A program made the translations under genes and the position numbers. Shown piece after piece: positions 20,189 through 28,995 of a stretch of DNA of 34,044 nt. The stretch comes from Ophiothrix spiculata. Taxonomy: Eukaryota > Echinodermata > Ophiuroidea > Amphilepidida > Ophiotrichidae. Below the pieces are notes generated by a model, which saw nothing but the letters and a program-made list of their open reading frames with translations, ran no database searches and was not told the DNA's origin. The number at the start of each line of letters is the position of its first letter. The first letter of the stretch is position 1. The stretch is from NCBI GenBank assembly GCA_000969725.1, contig JXSR01S005412.1; one strand, 5' to 3'.

Positions 20189-20260
20189 GCAGCCAAGCGT
20201 CTGAATAGTATGACAATTAATCCAGGAGTATGGCTAGGCTTACCAGGAACTCCTGCTGTT
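20189..20260 (+). CDS. PDXDC1: PDXDC1 exon 10, segment that lacks the PLP lysine
   Basis: The acceptor TTTGTTGTTGCAG precedes 20189; the donor GTATCC begins at 20261 and is weaker than the others, but it is fixed by the join to exon 11 (PAV then TLYK). Phase 0 in and out. It encodes AAKRLNSMTINPGVWLGLPG then TPAV, matching AAKCDSMTMTPGPWLGLP in human (recalled). In DDC and GAD the equivalent is an S...NPHKW motif whose Lys binds PLP; here the position is Val (codon 20228-20230). Confidence 0.94.
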
Positions 20261-20311
20261 GTATCCTTGCTTAGAGTATAGATCAGAAATAATGATGACA
20301 GTAGCAATATA

Positions 20312-20548
20312 CGAGGGGTATCAAAAAGTTTAAAGATCACCATGAAGGAAAAGAGCTATATCAATGAACTTTTGTCAGGATGGTCACTTATCCTTGTGTA
20401 CAATATGGTGCAAAAATAATATCAGTGACATTTTTACTTTTCATACAGTAATTCTATGATGACATGGCCAAAGTTTTATTTTTTGATACCAAAGTATAGA
20501 TTAGAATCTCCTCTTTCCATTAATACTAAAATATGTTGATACCCCTCG
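20312..20548. mobile_element. Short TIR element after exon 10, 237 bp
   Basis: CGAGGGGTATCA at 20312 is inverted as TGATACCCCTCG ending 20548. Most of its interior is shared with 18936-19262. The ends recall mariner-type termini, but I could not read a target duplication. It lies 51 bp after exon 10. Confidence 0.75.
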
Positions 20549-20688
20549 CACAATTGTCTACTTGCTTTGGTCTGTTGGTGAACTTGGAAGTTAAGAAAAA
20601 GTGAAAAGGAGCACCAAATTGCCATATACATGAACATTTGCTTTAGAACAGGAAAGGTACCAAGTTGAAAAATGTGTGTGAGTGTGAC

Positions 20689-20720
20689 GTGTGTGTGTGT
20701 GTGTGTGTGTGGGGGGGGGG
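20689..20720. repeat. (GT)n microsatellite followed by G run
   Basis: About eleven GT units, then ten or more G. Confidence 0.9.
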
Positions 20721-20917
20721 GCATCATATATGAACCATTCATTTCTCAGGAGCTAGTGCATAATGGTTCAGTTAAGAGTTAATGGTTTTCAGATTACCAA
20801 TTACACATGTCTTTAATGCCTGTATGTAAGTAAATGCAACATTACTTTGTAGTAAGCTTGTATTATACCGTGTTTTTTCTCTTATGGTACACGGTAAGCT
20901 TTTGACGGTAGTGTACC

Positions 20918-21476
20918 GGTTGACCGGTCCACGATCGAAAGAAAACAATACTATGCAAAAATTCCCGCTGGCACTCATTCCCCGTAAGTAATTCTATTAC
21001 TAACCGGTCGATCTACCGAGGTAAATTGTCCGAACTACAGGGGTCAAATCAACCTATTTTCAAGTAATATTTTGAATGAAAAATTTAGAATTCAGTTCAT
21101 TAAATGTTCTGTTATAATACCCGAAAGAGCTTTTTCAAAAAAAATAACTAAACCTTCATCAATCGAGGATTAAATTGTTGACATTTTCCGACCCGTGACT
21201 CCGTGAGTCGCCATCTTGTTATGAATTGCGCATGTGTAAGTGTGATAGTTAGTAGTTTATGAAGTTATGAACATCACCATCTAGTGACAATGATAATAAC
21301 ATAAACAAAACAAGTTCATTTTTCTCGATCGAAGCGCAAATTACAATTTTTGTTTGGATAAAATGACATTTTATCGGAAAGCTTTCGTTTGTTCCGTGTT
21401 TTCGTCTACCGCATATTTCTTACATAACACGAATCTTGCGTTCGTGTACCTGTACAACAGTGTTTCGTTTACAAGC
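20918..21476. repeat. Dispersed repeat, inverted copy of 7494-8063
   Basis: As reverse complement it follows 7494-8063 almost throughout. Shared blocks include AAGAAATATGCGGTAGACGA, CTTCGATCGAGA, ACAAGATGGCGAC, TTCGGGTATT, AATGTTACTTGAAAATA and TAGATCGACTGGT-like words. It lacks the AGGCCGCGACAA ends seen around the first copy, so the repeated core is a unit of its own. No reading frame is conserved between the copies. Confidence 0.78.
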
Positions 21477-21779
21477 TTATAAAAGTAAGATGTTCTAATT
21501 TTATATTGATTATCCCTGGCAGTGTGACTTGAAAATCGACTTGCTTGATTTTCACTCATTGTGCGATTTGTTCCCCGACCAGAACAAAGGTTCATTTTTA
21601 CAGAGTACAATATTTGTACAAAAGTGTAGAAAATTGATGTATAGGCAATCTTTGATCACAACTGTCAACAAGTTTTACCTGAGTGAATTTATCTTGATTT
21701 TCATACACAACCTCGGTTGAAAAATTTTAACTTACTTATGTTGGTCCCTAAATATTTTTCCTTAATATATTTTGGTCAG

Positions 21780-21809
21780 ACACTGTACAAAACAGCCGAT
21801 CCAGCAATG
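21780..21809 (+). CDS. PDXDC1: PDXDC1 exon 11 (30 nt)
   Basis: The acceptor TATTTTGGTCAG precedes 21780 and the donor GTAAGTTT begins at 21810; phase 0 in and out. Ten codons encode TLYKTADPAM, matching TLYKHDDPAL in human (recalled). Although tiny, it bridges exon 10 (PAV) and exon 12 (SLAAGL) exactly as expected. Confidence 0.93.
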
Positions 21810-21879
21810 GTAAGTTTTGATGCAATTTCCAAACGGCTTTTTTAAACCTTCACCTGCAGTTTGAAAGACAATAGAAGTA

Positions 21880-22508
21880 GTGTCTGACCGATCTGATTGG
21901 ATGGACCGGAATGGAATTGGCATTACGAACTAATCTATATTCTGCCGATCTCACAAACCAATTCAACAAATTCTAGGAAAAGTACACAAAATCAAATTAA
22001 TTACATCTTTTAGTACCAACCAGACTTATCAGAACCAACAAGCAGCATAAAAATGCTGTAAACATTAGGCCAAGAAAAAAATTTGTTATGTTGCCCTCAG
22101 CGACCGACCGAATTCAAAAATAGATATAAAAAATATTAGGGTCGGGAAAGCACCCAATTTGCTAAGATTGGGTGTTTTTAAAAAAAATATTTTGAAAAAA
22201 GTGGAAAAAGCACCCAAATTTGGTACTCTAGGTGGTTTTTAAAAAAAATGTATTTTCCGACCGACCGACTCATTTTTTCAGAAATCCCACTTGAGGGCAA
22301 CACAACAATTTTTTTTTTTTTGGCCTTACATATATTTGTCTGGAATTAACGTTAATGATAGATTGATTCACATAATATTGTGTTAGTGTCTGCAATTTAT
22401 CATCCTTTGTATTATACACTAAAGAGAATCAGATTCGGAATAGGCTGATTTAAAACTAACTAAGATCAGAATCGGACAATTCCGATCTTGAGGAGATCGG
22501 TCAGACGC
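21880..22508. mobile_element. Candidate TIR element hosting a Harbinger MITE
   Basis: GTGTCTGACCGATCT at 21880 is inverted as AGATCGGTCAGACGC ending 22508, and GGAATTG / CAATTCC words lie inside. The Harbinger-like copy at 22068-22325 sits within it. No target duplication was read for the outer element. Confidence 0.5.
22068..22325. mobile_element. Harbinger-like MITE, copy 3, 258 bp
   Basis: GGCCAAGAAAA start and TTTTTGGCC end, with TTA flanks (22065-22067 and 22326-22328). Subterminal ATGTTGCCCTCAGCGACCGAC pairs with the CGACCGACTC and TTGAGGGCAACA region. Internally GCACCCAA words repeat. Same family as the copies at 1800 and 12777. Confidence 0.8.
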
Positions 22509-23042
22509 CAACACAACTACTCCCTACATATTCCAAAAATGTCTTATTTTGTTAATTATTTTTAATTATATGTAGCAATAAAAATGTCGGGAAATCATAG
22601 AGTGAAGGATGACATCTCATTGCCTGGATTTGCACCATTCCCAGCTCAAGCCCTATATAATGTGACCGTCCATCCCAAACGAGCCGTAAATGCAGCAAAC
22701 TTCATTATGTGCTACAGGTGAAAGTACATGTCATGGTCGCAATTTGCTGAATCTGCTGGAAATTCTTATTATTTCCTTTATTTTTTGCTGCCTATTTTCA
22801 TCAGTTTCTCGAAAAGTGTTCTGTCGCAAAGTCACCCTTTTCGGGGTGAGTCATCACATATATAATCAAATCATGGGTTTTTAACTATTTTTGTGTTCTA
22901 GTGCTAAAACCTAACATGGGCCTAAAATGAAAATGACAAAGAAGCAAGTCTGATTAATACTCAAATATATTATTGTTGTGTCAGATTATTACTAAAGATT
23001 TTAGAGGAGAAAAAAAGAACTGAAAATTATCAGTGTAATTCA

Positions 23043-23426
23043 GGGTAGTGAGAATTCAGCTTTTTTATGCCTTCAAGAGAGTTATGGAAATGGGCTATTA
23101 TAGACTCGCCAGGTATACACTGTATGCAGTACCCAAGAAGGAGCATTGGCACACTAGGGGACTAACGACTTTACATGACTTCCAAACCACAGAGCAATTT
23201 GAGTAAAGTTTCTTGCCCAAGGAAACAAGGAGTCTTGGTTCGACCAGCAGTACGGCCAACGGGGCTCGAACCCACTGACTCTGTATTACGAGTCCCGTGC
23301 CTTAACCGCTCGGCCGCCCTCCCCTCTCAGGCTCTTGAATATCAGCTCTTTCTTTCATTTTCAGCCTGTTTTGGGCATTTTGTCAGTATTTTCAGCTATT
23401 TGTATCACCTGAATTTCACATCCCTG
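23043..23426. mobile_element. Diverged hAT-like MITE, second copy, split by a SINE
   Basis: The outer parts (about 23043-23076 and 23331-23426) match 2603-2757 through GAATTCAGCTTTTTT, TTTCATTTTCAGC, TGTTTTG.GCATT and CATCCCTGG. The intervening 250 bp carry a tRNA-derived SINE. Confidence 0.65.
23077..23330 (-). mobile_element. tRNA-derived SINE
   Basis: On the minus strand an A box (GGCCGAGCGGTTAAGGC, complement of 23299-23315) and a B box (GGGTTCGAGCC, complement of 23263-23273) lie 25 bp apart. They form a degenerate tRNA-like head. The body follows with TTTCCTTGGGCAAGAAAC, shared with the fragment at 5920-5991. The anticodon arm is not tRNA-like, so it is not a functional tRNA gene. The exact end inside the host element is uncertain. 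Confidence 0.72.
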
Positions 23427-23468
23427 GTAATTTGACTTTTGACCTTTGACTTTCATTCTTTTTGACAG

Positions 23469-23594
23469 AGTTTGGCGGCTGGTTTATGTTCATCCCAAGT
23501 GCAAGAGAGACTATGTTGTTTGCCATTATGGCTTAGTTTACAGTGTCTAGGATACGATGGTATAGTGCAGAAACTCAAACATGCGGCAGATCTG
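23469..23594 (+). CDS. PDXDC1: PDXDC1 exon 12
   Basis: The acceptor CTTTTTGACAG precedes 23469 and the donor GTAAGTTT begins at 23595; phase 0 in and out. It encodes SLAAGLCSSQVQERLCCLPL, then WLSLQCLGYDGIVQKLKHAA. LPLWLSLQ.LG.DG...KHA is shared with human PDXDC1 (recalled). The block corresponds to the helix after the cofactor site in the decarboxylase fold. Firm. Confidence 0.96.
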
Positions 23595-23726
23595 GTAAGT
23601 TTAAAAAGAAACATCGGAACGTTATTCTTTTGATCATGTCAAAAACTTGATTCTAATTCTAATCCATAGATTTACATGGGAGATACCAGTCTTTGTATAC
23701 CAGCCCATGTGAATGGCGTCGTTGGC

Positions 23727-23965
23727 CATGGAGCTCAAATTGGGGGTATTCGGGTCCACTCGGTTCCCACCAAAATCAACTCTGTGTGCCGAGACCTGGT
23801 TACGCGTAGAGACAACCTGCGCAAATAATAATTTACCCGAAAGATACGCCAACCTGCACGCAAAGCCTGTGCGCGTGTTTCAATATTCGTGCATTATGAC
23901 AAGGTGCGGTGCATCATCAGCAAGCTTTCGGCAAAACCCTGAATACCCCCAATTTTGTCTCCATG
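23727..23965. mobile_element. MITE in intron 12, 239 bp
   Basis: CATGGAGCTCAAATTGGGGG and the following TATTCGGG are inverted at the right as CCCTGAATACCCCCAATTTT then GTCTCCATG, giving inverted repeats of about 31 bp. A diverged direct copy lies at 15405-15619. No reading frame is shared between the two, and no target duplication was read. Confidence 0.8.
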
Positions 23966-24527
23966 TCAATCTATTTTCTAATCCTAAATCTCAAGCCAAT
24001 CATAAAACACAAGACCTCCTGCTTGCAAGATTTTGATAGAAAAATAAATTAGCTGTTCCTAAATTGTGAATTAATTAATTGCAACTCTTTATGGGATTGC
24101 AACTGTTTTCAATTATTGCTGCAGGTTTAGCAAAAAAAGTGTTCATTTTGGGGTGACCAACAGTAGACCTACTGTTTAGGGCAAAATTAAGCAAACTTGG
24201 ATTGTGACCAAACATGTTTTGGAGCTTTTCACAAAATATGTTAGACACATAGAAAAGTTGATTAATTGATTTTGAATTATCTTTCACCAAAATCTCAATT
24301 TATAAGACTTCTAGTTCATTATATTGAGATATGTTGGTGATATTCACTGGTACTTCAAATCATCTGATGTTGCTGTTTTTTGAATTGGTAGTTACATGAC
24401 TTTAATGTAAAGGGTTAGAATCATGTTTTAACGTTGAGAATAAGTTCTTTGTAACTGGATGTTAATTTAAATCATTGTATGATTTAAATAAGTTGCTGAT
24501 TTAATGTATTTTTAATGTGTTTTGCAG

Positions 24528-24578
24528 AGTCAACACATGTCACAGAGACTACACTCCATCGGGGCCATCAATATTGCA
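24528..24578 (+). CDS. PDXDC1: PDXDC1 exon 13
   Basis: The acceptor AATGTGTTTTGCAG precedes 24528 and the donor GTAAGTAC begins at 24579; phase 0 in and out. It encodes SQHMSQRLHSIGAINIA, which aligns with SQRLQESLKKVNYIKI in human (recalled). It continues the helix started in exon 12. Confidence 0.88.
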
Positions 24579-24683
24579 GTAAGTACCAAAGAAATGGGTT
24601 TCATTAATTTCATGCAGGGCTGGGGAGGAACGAGACATTGTGGTGTCAAAGACAAATGGCACAGTTGAGGCAAGCTTTTATTA

Positions 24684-25035
24684 AAGGGGCAATTCATGAT
24701 CCACTTTTCAACCTCAAGGTCACCTCCATCAAAATTGAGTTTTTTAGCTAACACATATCTTCGACTGGTATAAGTTACAATGCCCAAACCATTCTTGCAA
24801 ATGTGCTTGAATTTTTGAGATAAATGCAAAAATGTGTCGTTTTCTAATTATTGCCGGGGCCCGTAGCACGTACAGTAGCCTATGGGAATTTTTAAAATGC
24901 TGAAAAGCTTGTAACTTGAAAACGAATGGTCAGAATCAAGTGAAAATTTCAGCATATATTTATGTTGTACTCTTCTTTGTATTTATCCAGAAAAGAGGTA
25001 CGGTCAATGTCACATCAGAATCATGAATTGCACCT
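24684..25035. mobile_element. MITE with TTATTAA target duplication, 352 bp
   Basis: AGGGGCAATTCATGATC at 24684 is inverted as GAATCATGAATTGCACCT ending 25035. TTATTAA flanks both sides (24677-24683 and 25036-25042). The superfamily is uncertain, because the duplication is 7 bp or a shorter part of that word. Confidence 0.78.
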
Positions 25036-25364
25036 TTATTAAGTAAGCATTGTTTTTTGAAGCTTATCACGCAGATGACAATAATGATCATCAGTGTCGG
25101 AAACAAAGATTAAAAATGCAACTTCTAATTAATAGGAAGATAAGGAAGTCCAAATCATGTCATGATGAAGATGGAAGAATATTTTGCTTCTTATAAGGTG
25201 CAAAAGAAATGGGCTCTTAAGTGCATGCATCTATTTTGTCTATCAGCTTTATTGTAGTTTTGCATTGTTATTTCTTTTTTTATCAAGCTTTTTCTTAAGC
25301 GAGCGCCAAGCAATTTTTGCCCCATGGTTCCCGACGTTTTGCACCTGGTTGGACAGAATAATTT

Positions 25365-25776
25365 AGACCCAGGCGACGATATTTTTCCCTACTACCACGT
25401 GAATCAAAAAAAATTGTGCATGATTAAAACTGATCTTGACCTTGATAAAAGCACCAAATCATAAATTTCTTGTTATTGCAGTAAAGCAAATTTAATAAGT
25501 TTTCAAATGCAGAAAAAATGATGGAAATCGGATGAAAAATAAATTAGATATGACCAATTTTGTAAGTATGTCTCTTTTTCTTCCATTACTTACAAAATTG
25601 GTCATATCTTTTTTATTTTTCATCCGATTTCTATAATTTTTTCTGCATTTGAAAGCTTATTAAATCTGCTTTAGTACATTAAAAAGTAATTTATGATTTG
25701 GTGCTTTATCAAGGTCAAAATCAATTTTAATCCTTGCACAATTTTTTTTTATTTACGTGGTATAGCGCCCAGGTCT
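25365..25776. repeat. Long near-perfect hairpin, about 200-bp arms
   Basis: The arms close on a loop of about 18 nt (25569-25586). Innermost pairing is ATGACCAATTTTGTAAGTA with TACTTACAAAATTGGTCAT. Further out TTCTGCATTTGAAA, GATTTGGTGCTTT, CAAGGTCAA, ACCACGT and GCCCAGGTCT pair with their inverses. If transcribed within the pre-mRNA it would fold into long double-stranded RNA. No target duplication was recognised. Confidence 0.88.
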
Positions 25777-26012
25777 TGCCCTATACACTTTTTTGTATCT
25801 AGTACGAGTCCAAATTTGTGGAGAAAATGATTGAAAACAATGCATATTCATCAGACAATAATCAAAACATTTCTTCTTTTATAGATAAATTCTTGATTTC
25901 CAAATCAAAATTGGGATCAAATTTCAAAAATGGCTCCTGGTCCTGAAAAGCGGCTCCTTGTTCTCTGGAAATCTTAAGGATCAGGAGCCACTTTTTTTCA
26001 GATTTCTAGCTC

Positions 26013-26681
26013 CAGGGCCCTATTTCATAAAACTTAGAATCAACCTAAGTCTTATTTTGTAGGATTCGTCCTATCTTTTGTTAGATGAAAAAAAATCAGA
26101 AAAGGACGGTTATTTTAAATTCTTATATGTAATAGATGATAAGGCCATTTAAAAAAAATTGTTTGTCTCAAAGCTCTCCTACTCTGAAAAACTAATGCGA
26201 AATGCGGTTTTATTTTTAATCTTTTTTTTTTTAGATTTTTTTTTCGTGCGTGACAGAAGTCATGAGTGCTATTCTAAATAGAAAAGAGTTCCATATACTC
26301 CCTCATGCATGTCAGATACAAAGTTAATGTTAAGATTGGCCTTTTTTAAATAAAAAACAGAATAAAGAACTAATTTAATTAAATTTGATATTACAAGTAA
26401 ATATAAAAGGAGTTCATATGGAATTTTTGCCAATTATGAAGAATATTTTTCCAAAAAAATTAAAAACGGCAAAAAAATAGTTTTTTGACTTTTTGAAAAA
26501 CTAACGTGCACACTAAAACTAACGCGCGCGGGAGCTTTGAGACAAACAATTAATTTTATTTAGCCTAATAATAGCATTAATATAAACTCAATATTTTAAA
26601 TTCTATCCAGAGATCAAATGAACAATTCATCCTAAGTTTCATGACTTAGGTTGATTTTAACTTTTATGAAATAGGGCCCTG
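26013..26681. mobile_element. TIR element (CAGGGCCCTATTTCATAAAA ends) with nested insert
   Basis: CAGGGCCCTATTTCATAAAA at 26013 is inverted as TTTTATGAAATAGGGCCCTG ending 26681, and AATCAACCTAAGT lies inside both ends. The CAGGG ends suggest hAT, but the flanks give no clean 8-bp repeat. The element is interrupted by another inverted-repeat element at 26158-26550. Confidence 0.82.
26158..26550. mobile_element. Nested TIR element, 393 bp
   Basis: A perfect 19-bp inverted repeat, ATTGTTTGTCTCAAAGCTC and its inverse, bounds the segment. It sits between the two halves of the outer element. Interior has AACGTGCACAC and AACGCGCGCG words and no frame. Confidence 0.78.
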
Positions 26682-27143
26682 GTCCATGTCAGCTTAAGAA
26701 AAAGCTTGCGTTTTATGCTTTCATATTCCTTCCTCACTATTCCTCAACCATAATGTCTCCACCAATAGGTCTATAAATCTCAATCGCATTTACAAAGGGT
26801 GAGTTTTGATAGCAAATGTGATGTTATGATAGCATGTTGGTGAATGGACAACTTAGTATTTTGAGACTGTAATTTATGTACTGTTATAATTTTGGTTTGT
26901 GCAATATGTAAAATGAATCGTACATTTTTTATTTTAATATAATGGAACCTTGTTAGTGTTAGTGTATGGGTTTACATTTGACTTTTGTTGATGTAAATGT
27001 AGAAACATTTTGTAAAATTTGATTACACTGGAATCCTGATAACCCATATTAACAACATGCTTGAATTCTAAGCAAAAGCAACAATTGTGTTTGTTAACAG
27101 CATGCGATAATGCCTGTGAAAGCTTGTTTTCCAGTCCAAGTGT

Positions 27144-27424
27144 CCAAAGCTACAATCAGGGAAAAAAGTTGTTGGAACACTCAAGTCTTTTCAGGAGCAT
27201 TCATCTGTTTAAAACACTAGAAATTACAGTAAGAGATGGGTAAAGTTGAAGGCAATAAAGAACTCTTCTCTTCTGACCACCCTTCCCCACCTGGGTCAAT
27301 ATTGGATGTAAAAATGCTCCTTGCATGTTCGGATCAACATTGAGTGGGGGACGCGGAAAGCGTGCAAATTCACTGACCTGCACAGATAATTGTGCCAAGA
27401 CTTTCCCCCTGATTGTGGTTTCAT
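27144..27424. mobile_element. Candidate MITE in intron 13
   Basis: CTACAATCAGGGAAAAAAGT near 27150 is inverted as ACTTTCCCCCTGATTGTGG near 27400-27418. The outer boundaries and target duplication are unclear. Confidence 0.55.
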
Positions 27425-27802
27425 AGTGTCTGTTGTGGCTTTCACATGACAAGTGGGATGGCAAAAAAAAAATTCACAGGCTCAATATGAACTTTGTATG
27501 TTAGGAAAATTTTGCATCAAGCACAGCTAGTTGATATATTTATAACTGTTCCATGATGTTCGTGAGCAGTTTGATTGAATTAAACCAATGCTATATTGCA
27601 ACAACTCAATTACAAATACCTGGTCTTCTGCCGAAGCTGCACATTAATCATGACAACTACTCTAGCTGAAACCATCTTTTATTGCTTTTGATGTCATGTG
27701 GGATAAGGTACTGAATTGGTGGAGGTTCAACTCCACAGATTTTGTATTTAAGTGTTTTTTCAGTACTCATTCAGTTTTTGACATTGGAATTTAGTCAATT
27801 AA

Positions 27803-27834
27803 ACAGTTCAACAACTTTTAAGTTGTTGAACTGT
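27803..27834. repeat. Perfect 32-nt palindrome
   Basis: ACAGTTCAACAACTT, TT, then AAGTTGTTGAACTGT: 15-bp arms and a 2-nt centre. Confidence 0.9.
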
Positions 27835-27858
27835 CACCTTTGGGACCACTGCCTCCCC

Positions 27859-27878
27859 TAAAGAGTTAAAACTCTTTA
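27859..27878. repeat. Second short palindrome, 20 nt
   Basis: TAAAGAGTT, AA, AACTCTTTA; lies 24 bp after the first palindrome. Confidence 0.85.
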
Positions 27879-28099
27879 AAGTGCCAAGAGCAGCCAATTG
27901 TGAAAAATTTGGTGTTTTGGGGTTTATTTGTAATAGGTGCCTCTTGTTGAATATTATCTCAATTTTCCCCAATGCAGATATGTGTATCCTTTGATGACCG
28001 TCAAATCTGTTATTACGATGATGTTCATTGAATATAGAGCAAGACTGTTATACATTGCAATGTTTTGAGCATGTTCAAAACATTAAACATGTGGTTGAC

Positions 28100-28321
28100 T
28101 ATACTTTGATCAACACTTAATAGGCGGCCCTCTTCACATCATGAATTGATACAGATAAGCGTGTGCGTAGCTGAACACAGCACAATTGCAGGAGACGCAG
28201 CGTGCGTTGTACGTGTGACTCACGCATCAGTATCTATGACGCGTGGAAAGTGGGATTATGTTTACTTGCGTATGAAGAAAAACCTCATAATTCCCGTCTA
28301 TTTAGTGTTGATCAAAGTATA
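28100..28321. mobile_element. Short TIR element, about 222 bp
   Basis: TATACTTTGATCAACACTTA at 28100-28119 is inverted as TTAGTGTTGATCAAAGTATA at 28302-28321, one mismatch in 20. The outer TA could be the target duplication. GGTTGAC also occurs directly on both sides. The interior is GC-richer (GACGCAGCGTGCG). The right end is about 150 bp from exon 14. Confidence 0.78.
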
Positions 28322-28469
28322 ACTGGTTGACAATTCTAACTCTATTAATTCAGTCGATGAGGAACAATAGTTATCCAGTATTTGTTGATTTGTTTTGAAG
28401 TGATATCCAGACAAAATGATAAGAAATCTTGTTTGGTATTTGTCATATCTTCATCATTTTTTTTTTCAG

Positions 28470-28550
28470 GAAAAACAAAAGAAACCCCAGCAGACAATAC
28501 AGTATGAGGGATCACTTACCGATGTTGTGCGCAAAGTTATTCAAGTTGTA
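28470..28550 (+). CDS. PDXDC1: PDXDC1 exon 14, extra segment compared with vertebrates
   Basis: A strong pyrimidine tract (T-run, then CAG) precedes 28470 and the donor GTAAGTAT begins at 28551; phase 0 in and out, 81 nt. It encodes EKQKKPQQTIQYEGSLTDVV then RKVIQVV. The phases fit exons 13 and 15, but the vertebrate protein as I recall it passes from the SQRL..YIKI helix almost directly to the SSPVVVF strand. These 27 residues are therefore an insertion or an alternatively used exon. Gln/Lys-rich, probably a surface loop. Confidence 0.68.
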
Positions 28551-28679
28551 GTAAGTATTCATAAACGAGAAAGTTGTTTGATATTTTACTAGTAGATATT
28601 AATGAAAATATAAGAAGGGATTTGTTGAAACCTTTAGTTGATCTTGTGTGTTTTTGCATCTGAATATTGCACTGTTTGT

Positions 28680-28995
28680 TCTCCACTCAATGGATAACTC
28701 AGAATCAATAATCAAACTCTTATTTCTGCTGCCAACCAAACATTTTTCTTTGCTGCACCAAAGCAATTGAACAAACTACCAGTTTCAATAAGATCATCTG
28801 GTTCAATTTGTGTTTTCAAGAAGGCACTGAAATAGCACATGTTCAATCAATGTTAATTGCTGATCTTCATTTGTCAGTTGCCATTCTCATGTTATATTTC
28901 TTGATTTTTGTTGCATATTTTATTGTATTTTGTTTTGCTGCGCTGTGATCTTTCTAAAATGGCGCATTATAAAAGCCTATTTGTATGTATGTATG
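28680..28995 (+). pseudogene. 3' end of a CR1/L2-like retrotransposon, copy 2
   Basis: A frame of about 50 codons ending TAG (28833-28835) reads NQTFFFAAPKQLNKLP then SIRSSGSICVFKKALK, the C-terminal pattern of CR1/L2-type reverse transcriptase ORFs. The tail has TGATCTTTCTAAAATGGCGC and AAAAGCCTATTTGTATG, close to copy 1 at 8829-9085. The TATG tail is interrupted at 28996 by a hAT-like insertion and continues at 30124. Confidence 0.82.

Noticed and set aside
23253-23320. Possible tRNA gene with A and B boxes on the minus strand
   Set aside because: The anticodon arm and acceptor stem do not fold as a tRNA, and the body that follows is repeated at 5920-5991. It is a SINE.
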